Source: Clostridia bacterium (GTDB lineage: Bacteria; Bacillota; Clostridia; Monoglobales; Monoglobaceae). From it: a stretch of DNA of 27,604 bases. Below the pieces are notes generated by a model. That model did not search any database. It saw nothing but the letters and a program-made list of their open reading frames with translations, and was not told the DNA's origin. The position numbers were made by a program, and so were the translations under genes. Positions 1-8,296 of this stretch are shown one piece after another (position 1 is the first letter of the stretch; each line of letters begins with the position of its first letter). Location of the stretch: the NCBI GenBank assembly GCA_900769795.1, contig CAAGHZ010000070.1:1-27604 (forward strand). The letters run 5' to 3'.

Positions 1-130
1 AAAGTGCAAGCAAAACTTTCTTGTCGCCAACCTGTGCACGAACCTCTGCAACCTGCTCATCAATAAACGCCTTTGCAAGTTCCGGGGTTGTTATACGTTT
101 CATATCATCGGGTCTTATATTACTGCTCAT
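1..130 (-). CDS. guaA: GMP synthase ATP-PPase subunit/domain, 5' part only (runs off the left edge)
   Basis: Only the first 43 codons are present. The N-terminus contains FIDEQVAEVRAQVGDKK followed by VLLAL, the segment that directly precedes the SGGVDSS P-loop in the ATP-pyrophosphatase domain of GMP synthase, which adenylates XMP before amination. The ATG at 130 has a clean GGAGG six bases upstream, so the start is well supported. The protein therefore begins at the ATPase domain, without the roughly 190-residue class I glutamine amidotransferase domain that precedes it in standard bacterial GuaA. It follows purF by 50 nt on the same strand, fitting a purine operon. The P-loop itself lies outside the window, so another PP-loop ATPase (NAD synthetase, for example) is not fully excluded. 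Confidence 0.75.
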   Translation of the reverse strand, partial: MSSNIRPDDMKRITTPELAKAFIDEQVAEVRAQVGDKKVLLAL

Positions 131-180
131 ATTATACCTCCATATATTTATTATCTCTGGTTAAAACTGTTTATATTAAA

Positions 181-1611
181 CTATTTATTATCATCCATTG
201 CAGTAACATCCACAGGATAGTTACCTGTAAAACATGCATCACAGCATTCAAGTCTGCAATTTGGCACAAGATTCTGCATTGCATTTATAGAAAGATACGC
301 AAGAGAATCCGCTCCGATTTTTTCACAAATTTCTTCTATTGTAAACTGACACGCAATCAATTTGTCTCTGCTGTCAATATCGGTACCAAAATAGCACGGG
401 TTCAAAAAAGGTGGTGATGAGATACGCACATGTACCTCCGTCGCACCCGCCTCACGCAAAAGATTTACTATTCGACGACACGTTGTGCCTCTGACTATCG
501 AGTCATCAACCATAATAACTCTCTTTCCTTCTACCGCCTCGCGCATTGCATTGAGTTTTATACGAAGTGCCGCTTCGCGCTCTGCCTGGGTGGGCTGTAT
601 GAAAGTTCTGCCGATGTATCTGTTCTTTATAAAACCAACCCCGTAAGGGATACCGGATTCATAAGAAAACCCGAGTGCCGCATCAAGGCCCGAATCAGGC
701 ACACCAATAACAACATCAGCATCAACGGGACTTTCCTGAGCCAGAAACTTTCCGGCATTTAGTCTTGCACTGTGAACGCTTGCGCCATCAATAACACTGT
801 CAGGCCTTGCGTTGTAAATATATTCGAAAACACAAAGAGATGACTTTTGTCCGCACATACCCTTGTTTGAGTGAAGACCGTCATTATCTACTACTATAAT
901 TTCGCCCGGGTCTACATCCCTCACATACTCTGCACCTACTGAGTCAAGTGCACAAGTCTCAGATGCAAACACCCACGACTCATTAAGTTTGCCTATTACT
1001 AACGGCCTGAATCCTTGTGGGTCGCGTGCTACAACCATTCTTTGCGGAGTCAAAATTATCAATGAATACGCACCATTGATTTTCTTCATAACCTCCACAA
1101 GCGCCTCAGCTGTAGAATTTGTATGAATCCTCTCTTTTGCAAGCAAATATGCGATCACTTCTATATCATTGCTTGTATGAAAAATGGCACCTTGTTCTTC
1201 AAGTTGGCTACGGATTTTACCTGCATCCAGCAAACTTCCGTTGTACGCAAGAGAAAATGTACCTTTTTGATATCTTGAAACAAGAGGCTGAACGTTTTCT
1301 CTGCCTCTGTCTTTGGCAACAGCAGCACGAACATGTCCAACCGCTGCATATCCTGTAAGTTCTCTAAGGACCAAATCATTAAAGACCTCTTGCAAAAGAC
1401 CCGTGTCTTTATAGTGGAGCATCTGTATAACTCCATCCTTTGATAAGTTGTTTATAGCTATTCCGCAACTTTCCTGGCCTCTGTGCTGAAGTGCATAAAG
1501 TCCATAATAAGTGAGTCTTGCAACGTCGACAGAATTGGTTTTGTCATATATGCCAAAGACGCCACATTCTTCTTTTATACTGTCACCGCAAAATATCTCT
1601 TCTCTCTTCAT
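181..1611 (-). CDS. purF: Amidophosphoribosyltransferase PurF (glutamine PRPP amidotransferase)
   Basis: This 476-aa cytoplasmic enzyme makes 5-phosphoribosylamine from PRPP and glutamine, the first committed step of purine synthesis. The N-terminal Ntn-hydrolase glutaminase domain has Cys16 in EECGVFGIYD, which should become the mature N-terminus after loss of a 15-residue propeptide. QHRGQESCGI follows. The C-terminal PRTase domain carries the PRPP motif VIMVDDSIVRGTT. Cysteines at the places used for the [4Fe-4S] cluster of Bacillus PurF are visible (LCVFEYIYNARPDS, PPFLNPCYFG and CDACFTGNYP), so this is the oxygen-labile cluster type. The frame stays open upstream to 1788, but the ATG at 1611 has GGAGG seven bases before it and matches the family N-terminus. 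A GMP synthase gene follows. Confidence 0.97.
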   Translation of the reverse strand: MKREEIFCGDSIKEECGVFGIYDKTNSVDVARLTYYGLYALQHRGQESCGIAINNLSKDGVIQMLHYKDTGLLQEVFNDLVLRELTGYAAVGHVRAAVAKDRGRENVQPLVSRYQKGTFSLAYNGSLLDAGKIRSQLEEQGAIFHTSNDIEVIAYLLAKERIHTNSTAEALVEVMKKINGAYSLIILTPQRMVVARDPQGFRPLVIGKLNESWVFASETCALDSVGAEYVRDVDPGEIIVVDNDGLHSNKGMCGQKSSLCVFEYIYNARPDSVIDGASVHSARLNAGKFLAQESPVDADVVIGVPDSGLDAALGFSYESGIPYGVGFIKNRYIGRTFIQPTQAEREAALRIKLNAMREAVEGKRVIMVDDSIVRGTTCRRIVNLLREAGATEVHVRISSPPFLNPCYFGTDIDSRDKLIACQFTIEEICEKIGADSLAYLSINAMQNLVPNCRLECCDACFTGNYPVDVTAMDDNK

Positions 1612-1658
1612 CGAAAGACCTCCGCCATTATAAATTATCGAAATTCGGTACATTCTAT

Positions 1659-1687
1659 ATTTTATTATAAAATTTTTAAAATTGCAA
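1659..1687 (-). promoter_or_regulatory. Putative sigma-A promoter for purF
   Basis: Read on the minus strand, TTGCAA (1682-1687) and TAAAAT (1659-1664) are separated by 17 bases, about 48 bases before the purF ATG. Both hexamers differ from consensus and the region is very AT-rich, so chance matches are possible. A start here would leave a leader of roughly 40 nt, too short for a purine riboswitch. Confidence 0.4.
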
Positions 1688-1830
1688 GATTTTTTTAGCT
1701 CTGAAAAAAACTCTTTTTTATTTTTGTCATTCTGCACAAAGATAAAGATAAAAATATCTTTATAACAATCAGTTTTTTCACATATCACTAAGAAAACAAT
1801 ATCCGCAGGACAAAGTAATTTTTAAAATAC

Positions 1831-1859
1831 TTGAAAATTTTTACACATTATGGTATATT
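1831..1859 (+). promoter_or_regulatory. Sigma-A promoter for trkA-trkH
   Basis: TTGAAA (1831-1836) and TATATT (1854-1859) are separated by exactly 17 bases. The predicted start lies near 1866, giving a leader of about 60 nt before the trkA ATG. Each hexamer has one mismatch to consensus. Confidence 0.65.
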
Positions 1860-1925
1860 ATTTTCAAATATACTTAATATGTATTACTTCGCGCCTTGCA
1901 ATTATTGCAGAAAGGAAGCCATAAT

Positions 1926-3284
1926 ATGAAAATAATTATAATAGGTGCCGGAAAAGTTGGAAAGAAAATTGCTGATCAACTTATCCTCGAGGACCACGAC
2001 ATTATTATTATAGATAATGATATTGCCACTATCAATTCTATGATGAACAATCAGGATGTTATGTGCATCCACGGAGACGGGGCTCATTATGAGGTTCAAC
2101 TCGAAGCAGGTGTTGACACAGCCGACGTGGTGATTGCAACCTCTCCATCCGACGAAGTCAACATGCTTTGTTGTCTGATTGCAAAAAAAATAGGAGCAAA
2201 GCGTTGTATTGCAAGAGTCCGCACCCCTGAGTATTTCAGACAACTTGGATATATAAAGAGTGATCTTGGCATTAGCGTTGCAGTTAACCCCGAGTTTGCT
2301 GCCGCGTCTGAAATTGCCCGCGTGTTGCTTCTCTCTGCCGCATCGAAGATAGAGGTCTTTGCCAATGGCAGAATTGAACTTGTTGAATTCAAGATAAACG
2401 AAACAAGTCCACTTATAGGGCATACTCTTGCGGAAATATACAAAACCCTTAAGGTTAAATTCCTTGTCTGCATCGCACAAAGAGACGGAGAAATAATAAT
2501 TCCCGACGGTAACTTTATTCCACAGGCAGGCGACCGCATAAGCATTGCCTCAAACCATGCAGAAGCAGAAAAGTTTTTCAAAAAAATTGAAGCAAATTAT
2601 GATAAGATAAAAACCGTTATGATAATCGGAGGCGGACGCATCTGCTATTATCTTGCAAAACAGTTATCCGAGTCCGGCATGACTGTGAAAATAATCGAGA
2701 GCGACTACAACCACTGCCTTGAACTTTCTGAACTTTTATCAGGCGTAACCATTATCAACGCCGACGGCACTGACCACAACGTTCTTAAAGAAGAGGGTAT
2801 CGAAAGCGCAGATGCTTTTGCAGCGCTTACAGGCATTGATGAAGAAAATATGATAATGTCAATATACGCCCGCAACAAAAACGTATCAAAGGTTGTCGCA
2901 AAAGTAAACAGGGGCTCTTACCTCAACATTGCAGACAGTATTGGCCTTGACAGTTTAGTATCGCCCAAGCAACTTGCTGCAAATAACATCCTCGGATATA
3001 TAAGGGCTATGAAAAACTCAGAACACAGCAATAACATAGAGACCATATACAAACTCGTCGACGGCAAAGCCGAAGCCCTTGAATTTGTAATCCGCGAGAA
3101 GACAGATTATACAGGCAAAAAGTTGCGTGATATGAGAACACGCAAAGACGTCATTATAGCAGGAATCGTCCGCAACAGACGTACCATTATTCCAAACGGT
3201 GACGATACCTTAGAGGTTGGCGACAGCGTAATCGTCGTTTCCGCCGCAGAAATCATTGACGATTTGGAAGAAATCTTTATCTAA
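1926..3284 (+). CDS. trkA: TrkA-type potassium channel regulatory subunit (two RCK domains)
   Basis: This 452-aa cytosolic protein gates a TrkH-type potassium channel by binding NAD(H) or adenine nucleotides. Two RCK_N Rossmann domains are visible. The first begins at residue 1 with IIIIGAGKVGKKIA and acidic IIIDND. The second starts near residue 230 with MIIGGGRICYYLA and KIIESD. Each is followed by an RCK_C (TrkA-C) domain, including the GDRISIAS and GDSVIVVS strands. The tandem architecture is that of full-length TrkA, not the half-size KtrA. The frame is open from 1896, but the ATG at 1926 has AAAGGAAG at proper distance and starts exactly at the first beta strand. trkH follows after 27 nt, so the two are almost certainly co-transcribed. 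Confidence 0.95.
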   Translation: MKIIIIGAGKVGKKIADQLILEDHDIIIIDNDIATINSMMNNQDVMCIHGDGAHYEVQLEAGVDTADVVIATSPSDEVNMLCCLIAKKIGAKRCIARVRTPEYFRQLGYIKSDLGISVAVNPEFAAASEIARVLLLSAASKIEVFANGRIELVEFKINETSPLIGHTLAEIYKTLKVKFLVCIAQRDGEIIIPDGNFIPQAGDRISIASNHAEAEKFFKKIEANYDKIKTVMIIGGGRICYYLAKQLSESGMTVKIIESDYNHCLELSELLSGVTIINADGTDHNVLKEEGIESADAFAALTGIDEENMIMSIYARNKNVSKVVAKVNRGSYLNIADSIGLDSLVSPKQLAANNILGYIRAMKNSEHSNNIETIYKLVDGKAEALEFVIREKTDYTGKKLRDMRTRKDVIIAGIVRNRRTIIPNGDDTLEVGDSVIVVSAAEIIDDLEEIFI

Positions 3285-3311
3285 TCATTACTTATCGAAA
3301 GGTTCTGGCAT

Positions 3312-4763
3312 ATGAAAAGAAAACTAATACTTGGAATTGTTGGAAAGTTTTTGATTATAGAATCTGTTCTTATTCTGCTTTCCTCTATGGTTTCACTTAT
3401 TTATAAAGAATTCAGCACCATAAACAGTTTTGTTATATCTGCGCTGATTTCAGCGGTTTTGGGTATATCTCTTAGTATGCTCAAGCCCAAAAACACCGAA
3501 CTATACGCTAAAGAAGGCTTGGTTATAATCGGACTTGTATGGATCGTATGGTCAGCGATCGGTGCACTGCCTTTTTATATCAGCGGCGAAATCCCACGGT
3601 ATATTGACGCATTTTTCGAGACAGTTTCCGGCTTTACCACAACCGGAGCAACAATTCTTACAGATATTGAGGCAATGTCAAAGGGCCTGCTCTTCTGGCG
3701 CTCCTTCACCCATTGGATAGGCGGCATGGGCGTGCTGATATTCGCTATGGCTCTTGTTTCGGTTTCCGACAAAAACTCTCTGCATCTTATGCGAGCAGAG
3801 GTTCCGGGTCCGGCAGTGTCAAAACTTGTACCTCGCGGTACAAGAAACGCCAAAATTCTTTACGGAATGTATATCACTCTCTGTGTAATAGAATTTATCA
3901 TGCTTGTTGCAGGTGGTATGCCCGTATATGACAGTATCATTCATACATTCTCAACTGCAGGCACCGGCGGTTTCAGTTGTAAAAACGCATCGATTGCGGC
4001 ATACAACAGTGCATATATTGATTGGGTAATTATCGCTTTTATGTTTCTCTTCTCAATCAATTTTAACCTTTATTATTTTATGATAATCAAAAGGTTTTCG
4101 GCAGTGTGGAACAACTCCGAATGGAAGATATTTACCCTTATCGTTCTGTCATCTGTTGCCTTATTAACTCTTAATATGATGGGCACATATCAAAGTATAG
4201 CAGATGCAATCCGCCACTCAGCATTTATAACTGTGGCAACAATAAGTACTACGGGATTTGGGCTTGTTGACTACAATCTGTGGAGCAGTTTTGCAAAGGC
4301 CATCATTATCGGTCTTATGATAATCGGCGCCTGTGCAGGCTCAACCGGGGGTGGCCTTAAAATATCAAGAATTATAATTATGGCAAAAAATGCAGTAAAA
4401 TCCGTAAAACTTGTAATAAGGCCAAACGCTGTAAGCAATATTAAGGTTGACGGCAAACCCATTGAGGACAGCGTTGTACGCTCTGTAATCAACTTCTTTG
4501 TAATCTACTTTGCAATTATATTTGTATCAGCTATAATTACATCATTAGATGTTTTAAACATAGAAGAAGTTATTACCTCGGTAATAACTTGTGTGAACAA
4601 TGTAGGTCCGGCACTTGGAACCGTAGGTCCTGTTGGCAATTACAGTTCTTTAAGCGATATATCAAAACTTGTACTGAGCCTTGATATGCTGCTTGGCAGA
4701 CTTGATATCTTCCCGATTCTTATATTGTTTATTCCATCAATATGGAGAAAGAATATTATATAA
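3312..4763 (+). CDS. trkH: TrkH/KtrB-family potassium channel membrane subunit
   Basis: This 483-aa polytopic membrane protein forms the K+ translocation pore partnered by the preceding TrkA. Four pore-loop repeats are visible, each with the filter-type glycine: TTTGATILT, STAGTGGFSC, STTGFGLVDY and NNVGPALGTVG. Hydrophobic helix pairs flank each loop (MPM repeats), and two extra N-terminal helices match the TrkH length class. HWIGGMGVLIFAMALV is the typical helix after the first pore loop. An AAAGG site precedes the ATG. The C-terminus is short, so docking to TrkA is presumably through cytosolic loops. Ion selectivity (strict K+ or mixed K+/Na+) cannot be decided from sequence. Confidence 0.95.
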   Translation: MKRKLILGIVGKFLIIESVLILLSSMVSLIYKEFSTINSFVISALISAVLGISLSMLKPKNTELYAKEGLVIIGLVWIVWSAIGALPFYISGEIPRYIDAFFETVSGFTTTGATILTDIEAMSKGLLFWRSFTHWIGGMGVLIFAMALVSVSDKNSLHLMRAEVPGPAVSKLVPRGTRNAKILYGMYITLCVIEFIMLVAGGMPVYDSIIHTFSTAGTGGFSCKNASIAAYNSAYIDWVIIAFMFLFSINFNLYYFMIIKRFSAVWNNSEWKIFTLIVLSSVALLTLNMMGTYQSIADAIRHSAFITVATISTTGFGLVDYNLWSSFAKAIIIGLMIIGACAGSTGGGLKISRIIIMAKNAVKSVKLVIRPNAVSNIKVDGKPIEDSVVRSVINFFVIYFAIIFVSAIITSLDVLNIEEVITSVITCVNNVGPALGTVGPVGNYSSLSDISKLVLSLDMLLGRLDIFPILILFIPSIWRKNII

Positions 4764-4790
4764 ATTACCCAAAATAAGGAGGACTTAAAA

Positions 4791-5303
4791 ATGGTAAACC
4801 CAAAGGTACACGAATTATTAAACCAACAAATTAACAAAGAACTTTATTCTGCATATCTTTATCTTGATTTTTCAAACTACTTCAAGGCACAAGGACTTGA
4901 TGGTTTTGCAAACTGGTATATGATTCAGGCTCAGGAAGAAAGAGACCACGCAATGCTCTTTTACACATACCTGCAGAACGAAAATATGCCTGTAACACTC
5001 GAGGCAATCGCAAAGCCCGATAAGGTGCTCAACTGCCACATGGACGTTCTCAAAGCCGGTCTTGAACACGAGGAGTATGTTACATCACTTATCAACGACA
5101 TATACGCTGCCGCTTACGATGTAAAGGATTTCCGCACTATGCAGTTCCTTGATTGGTTTGTAAAGGAACAAGGCGAGGAAGAGACCAATGCCAATGATTT
5201 GATTTCAAAGATGGAACTTTTTGGTTCAGATCCCAAGAGTTTGTATATGCTCAATCAGGAACTCGCCGGCAGAATTTACTCTGCACCATCTCTTGTGCTT
5301 TAA
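4791..5303 (+). CDS. ftnA: Non-heme bacterial ferritin
   Basis: This 170-aa four-helix-bundle protein oxidises Fe(II) and stores it as a ferric mineral in a 24-subunit shell. The ferroxidase ligands fall at the same numbers as in E. coli FtnA: Glu17 (NKELYSAYLYL), Glu50 and His53 (QEERDHAM), Glu94 (HEEYV), Gln127 and Glu130 (KEQGEEE). No heme-binding Met of bacterioferritin type stands out. A strong AAGGAGG lies eight bases before the ATG. It starts 27 nt after trkH and may be read through from that operon, although it has no functional link to K+ uptake. A terminator follows immediately. Confidence 0.95.
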   Translation: MVNPKVHELLNQQINKELYSAYLYLDFSNYFKAQGLDGFANWYMIQAQEERDHAMLFYTYLQNENMPVTLEAIAKPDKVLNCHMDVLKAGLEHEEYVTSLINDIYAAAYDVKDFRTMQFLDWFVKEQGEEETNANDLISKMELFGSDPKSLYMLNQELAGRIYSAPSLVL

Positions 5304-5304
5304 C

Positions 5305-5335
5305 AAAAACCACCCTCATTGAGGGTGGTTTTTTT
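5305..5335. terminator. Bidirectional intrinsic terminator between ftnA and the convergent araC-type gene
   Basis: The arms AACCACCCTC and GAGGGTGGTT around an ATT loop are extended by flanking A-runs and T-runs to 13 pairs. T-runs follow on both strands, so it can end ftnA on plus and the AraC-type gene on minus. The minus-strand gene's TAA stop (5334-5336) overlaps the T-run. Confidence 0.9.
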
Positions 5336-6164
5336 ATTTGTAATCTTCTTTTCTGAACTCGCACCTGTATTGTGTTGGTGTGACACTACAATACTTTTTA
5401 AACACTCTGGCAAAATATGACGTATCATCTATACCTACCTTTTTTGAAATCTGCTCTATTGACAGATTAGTTCCGGCAAGCATACTCATTGCTTTGTATA
5501 CCTTCATTCTGTTAAAATATGCAATAGGCGGAAGTCCATAACTTTGTTTGAACTTTTTTATAAAGTAGTTGGTCTGCAGGTGCACCATCTGTGCAAGTTC
5601 TTCTGTCTTTAAAACCTCATCGTAGTGCTGTGCCATATAATCAACAACCGGCTTAAAAACACGACTCTCGTTACCTCTCTCCTTTTGCCTCTGAATAGCA
5701 TACATTTGTATTATATTAATAATATTTGCACACCATCCAATATCATACAGCGGATTCTTGTGAAGTTCCTTTCTGTAGGAGTTTTCAAATAATTTGTTCA
5801 TTTTATCGGTCTCGCTTATACTAACTACAAAGTTATCATCCGAAAGCCCCAATATATCCATAATATTTCTCTCACCTGATGTCGCAGAAAAAGCCATCTC
5901 ATACATCTTAAACCTCTCAGATGCGTGGGTATAGGCTCTCATTTTTCCCTTTGGCAGATATGCCAGTTGCCCGGGTTTTACTATATAGTTTTCAGAATCA
6001 ATGCTCAAAAAGCACTCTCCCTCAATAACCCAGAAGAACACATCGTTTACACCTACATGTCCTATTGAATCACCTTTCCACACTATTGGCGGAACATACA
6101 AACAAAGATCTATCGGCCTTACCAACACTTCTTCAAGGGAATACATCTCCGGCACTCTCACCAC
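5334..6164 (-). CDS. AraC-family transcriptional regulator with N-terminal cupin sensor domain
   Basis: The protein is 276 aa. An N-terminal cupin-like sensor region includes VIEGECFLSIDSENYIVKPG and AYLPKGKMRAYTHA. A C-terminal double helix-turn-helix follows from about residue 185: TEELAQMVHLQTNYFIKKF and then EQISKKVGIDDTSYFARVFK, ending in the usual VTPTQYR. It is divergent from nagA-nagB-oxidoreductase, so it probably activates that operon in response to an amino sugar or related ligand; this is inference from position. The start is uncertain. GTG at 6164 has AGGA ten bases upstream; GTG at 6161 or 6155 and ATG at 6146 are alternatives that change only a few residues. Confidence 0.9.
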   Translation of the reverse strand: MVRVPEMYSLEEVLVRPIDLCLYVPPIVWKGDSIGHVGVNDVFFWVIEGECFLSIDSENYIVKPGQLAYLPKGKMRAYTHASERFKMYEMAFSATSGERNIMDILGLSDDNFVVSISETDKMNKLFENSYRKELHKNPLYDIGWCANIINIIQMYAIQRQKERGNESRVFKPVVDYMAQHYDEVLKTEELAQMVHLQTNYFIKKFKQSYGLPPIAYFNRMKVYKAMSMLAGTNLSIEQISKKVGIDDTSYFARVFKKYCSVTPTQYRCEFRKEDYK

Positions 6165-6281
6165 TCCATTTTTATCCTGTTGTGCATAATATAATCCTGA
6201 TTTTATTACACACCATCGTTTTTATAGGATTTTTATTTTTGCCAAATCATAAAATAATCTTGAACAAACTAATTTTATCCC

Positions 6282-6310
6282 TTTACATCAATATGATAAC
6301 ATATTATAAT
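6282..6310 (+). promoter_or_regulatory. Sigma-A promoter of the nag operon
   Basis: TTTACA (6282-6287) and a perfect TATAAT (6305-6310) are separated by exactly 17 bases. Transcription should start near 6317, so the RNA begins almost directly with the leader hairpin at 6322-6340. Confidence 0.75.
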
Positions 6311-6321
6311 ATGCTTGTCAA

Positions 6322-6340
6322 CAACTCCCGACAGGAGTTG
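6322..6340 (+). promoter_or_regulatory. Leader hairpin just upstream of the nagA ribosome binding site
   Basis: CAACTCC and GGAGTTG form a perfect 7-bp stem around CGACA. The stem ends one base before CAGAAAGGA, the nagA Shine-Dalgarno region. It sits at the very 5' end of the predicted transcript. It could stabilise the mRNA, affect ribosome access or be a dyad operator; the sequence does not decide. Confidence 0.5.
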
Positions 6341-6357
6341 CAGAAAGGAAATAAAAA

Positions 6358-7524
6358 ATGATTACCAAAATATATAACGCTATATTTGTCGCAGATGAAC
6401 TTATACGTGGCAAGAATCTTTATATAAAAGACGATAAAATTCTTGCTCTTACCGAGGAAGAACTTGATTTTGATATATCTATAGACGCACAGGGCTTGTA
6501 TGTTGCCCCGGGATTTATAGACATTCACACTCATGGGGCCGGCGGATACGACTTTGCCGACGGCACTGTTGATGATATTCTCAGTGCCGCATACGTACAT
6601 GCAACCCATGGCACAACAACCGTCTTTCCTTCCTCTGCTTCTATGTCCTTTGATTGCACAGTTCAGTTTGCCGAAAACATCAAAAAAGCGATGGACTCAA
6701 ACACCCCGGGCAAACCTTATATTGCAGGTTCTCACCTTGAGGGGCCATACTTCTCTCAGGCACAAAAGGGAGCACAAAATCCCGACTATATAAAGGCGCC
6801 TGAATATGATGAATACTCTCAATACATAGCAGCAGGTGACGGCACGGTAAAGAGAATAAGTTACGCACCCGAACTCAGCGGCAGTATGGAACTTTGTGAC
6901 TATCTCAACAAAAACAATATTATTTCTGCCTTTGCCCACACAGATGGCATATACGAAGAAATCAAGCCTCTTGTGGATATGGGATGCAGAATCGCAACTC
7001 ATCTGTATTCGGGCATGAACACTGTTACAAGAAGAAAAATGCAGAGGAAACTTGGCGCAGTTGAGACAGCGTTTTTAGAAGACAGCGTTATAGCCGAGGT
7101 TATAGCAGACGGTGTACATCTGCCTATTGAACTTTTAAAACTTATATACAAAATAAAAGGCGCGGACAAGATTTGCCTTGTAACCGACTCTATGCGCGGC
7201 GCAGCAATGGGCGAGGGTCCGTCGGTACTTGGCCCGATGCATGATGGTATGGATTGTATCATCAAAGATGGCGTAGCGTTTCTACCCGATATGACCGCAT
7301 ACGCAGGCAGCGTTGCAACAACCGACAGACTTGTAAGGGTTATGCACAAAAGTGCAGGGATTCCTTTGTGCGACTGTATCAAAATGATGACCAAAACCCC
7401 CGCAAAAGCCATGATGCTTGAGCACAGAGGTCAATTATCAGAAAATTATTATGCAGATTTGGTGTTCTTTGATGAGGATATTCAAATCAAAAAAGTCATT
7501 ATAGAAGGAAAAGAATTATATTAA
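6358..7524 (+). CDS. nagA: N-acetylglucosamine-6-phosphate deacetylase
   Basis: This 388-aa amidohydrolase removes acetate from GlcNAc-6-phosphate to give glucosamine-6-phosphate. Metal and active-site residues are visible in family order: His57 and His59 (GFIDIHTHG), Glu128 (SHLEGPYF), His194 (AHTDG), His215 (ATHLYSGM) and the catalytic Asp277 (LVTDSMRG). Length is normal for NagA and there is no signal peptide, so it is cytoplasmic. An AGAAAGGA site precedes the ATG. nagB follows after 16 nt, giving the standard deacetylation-then-deamination pair. The operon has its own consensus-like promoter at 6282-6310. Confidence 0.95.
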   Translation: MITKIYNAIFVADELIRGKNLYIKDDKILALTEEELDFDISIDAQGLYVAPGFIDIHTHGAGGYDFADGTVDDILSAAYVHATHGTTTVFPSSASMSFDCTVQFAENIKKAMDSNTPGKPYIAGSHLEGPYFSQAQKGAQNPDYIKAPEYDEYSQYIAAGDGTVKRISYAPELSGSMELCDYLNKNNIISAFAHTDGIYEEIKPLVDMGCRIATHLYSGMNTVTRRKMQRKLGAVETAFLEDSVIAEVIADGVHLPIELLKLIYKIKGADKICLVTDSMRGAAMGEGPSVLGPMHDGMDCIIKDGVAFLPDMTAYAGSVATTDRLVRVMHKSAGIPLCDCIKMMTKTPAKAMMLEHRGQLSENYYADLVFFDEDIQIKKVIIEGKELY

Positions 7525-7540
7525 GAAAGGATTTTTAAAA

Positions 7541-8275
7541 ATGGAAATCAGAATTTGCAAAAACAGTGAAGAACTTGGAAAAAGCGCCGCAAAATATGTA
7601 GCGCAGGTACTCAGAGAATTTATCGCAGAAAAGGGCAGTGCAAGAATTGCCCTCTCTACCGGCGCATCACAGTTTGACACAATCAAGGCACTTGTAGAAG
7701 AGCCCGGCATCAAATGGGACTGTGTTGAGATGTTCCACCTTGATGAGTATGTAGATCTGCCCGAAACACACGGCGCAAGTTTCAGAAAATACTTGAAAGA
7801 ACGCTTTGTAGACAAGGTTGGTACTCTTAAGGCTGCACACTTTGTTGACGGAACAGTTGAATGTATACCAAAACTTACAGAGGAGATAAGAAAGTCACCT
7901 ATCGACATCGGCCTAATCGGCATTGGCGAAAACGGTCACATTGCATTTAATGACCCTCCTGCAGATTTTGATACAAAAGAAGCATACATAGTAGTAAACC
8001 TTAATGACCGTTGCAAGCAACAGCAGATGGGCGAGGGTTGGTTTGCAACAATCGACGATGTGCCAAAGCAGGCAGTTTCTATGACCGCATATCAGATTAT
8101 GCAGTGCAAAAAAATAGTTTCTTGCGTTCCTTACAAAGTAAAGGCAGAGGCTATTGAAAACACCCTCAAAGCAAAGGAAGTTACAAATATGATTCCTGCG
8201 ACCTTGCTCAAAACTCACCCTGATATGATTTTGTATGTTGACGAAGACAGTGCATCAGGCATCATCAACTACTAA
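7541..8275 (+). CDS. nagB: Glucosamine-6-phosphate deaminase (NagB family)
   Basis: This 244-aa cytoplasmic enzyme converts glucosamine-6-phosphate to fructose-6-phosphate and ammonia. LSTGASQFD (38-46) is the phosphate-binding loop. FHLDEYV places the catalytic base at Asp68. GIGENGHIAFNDPP supplies the active-site histidine. The last motif differs from the usual GHIAFNEPG: an Asp replaces the Glu that follows the histidine, as in a NagB-like side branch, so the exact substrate is a little less certain than for a textbook NagB. It follows nagA by 16 nt and precedes the oxidoreductase by 21 nt. AGAAAGGA is its ribosome binding site. Confidence 0.88.
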   Translation: MEIRICKNSEELGKSAAKYVAQVLREFIAEKGSARIALSTGASQFDTIKALVEEPGIKWDCVEMFHLDEYVDLPETHGASFRKYLKERFVDKVGTLKAAHFVDGTVECIPKLTEEIRKSPIDIGLIGIGENGHIAFNDPPADFDTKEAYIVVNLNDRCKQQQMGEGWFATIDDVPKQAVSMTAYQIMQCKKIVSCVPYKVKAEAIENTLKAKEVTNMIPATLLKTHPDMILYVDEDSASGIINY

Positions 8276-8296
8276 TATTTTTAAGGAGAATTTACA

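Larger units (their letters stand above)
1612..1925. other. Divergent intergenic region between purF and trkA (314 bp)
   Basis: This AT-rich spacer holds the putative purF promoter on the minus strand and the trkA promoter on the plus strand. It also has an AT-only hairpin at 1742-1763: arms ATAAAGATA and TATCTTTAT around an AAAA loop, with no T-run after it. I see no convincing small gene, tRNA or purine riboswitch core in it. Confidence 0.6.

Noticed and set aside
1742..1763. AT-only hairpin as a terminator
   Set aside because: No GC pairs worth noting and no T-run after the stem. It lies between divergent promoters where no transcript needs to end.
1612..1788. N-terminal extension of PurF by 59 codons
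   Set aside because: The extension is AT-rich, low-complexity Phe/Lys/Ile coding and lacks a ribosome binding site. The ATG at 1611 has a strong site and the family N-terminus.
1612..1800. Purine riboswitch in the purF leader
   Set aside because: No three-way-junction core or conserved loop sequences were recognised, and the best promoter leaves only about 40 nt of leader.
1902..2480. 192-codon open frame on minus strand
   Set aside because: It is antisense to trkA, with no recognisable domain and shadow-type composition.
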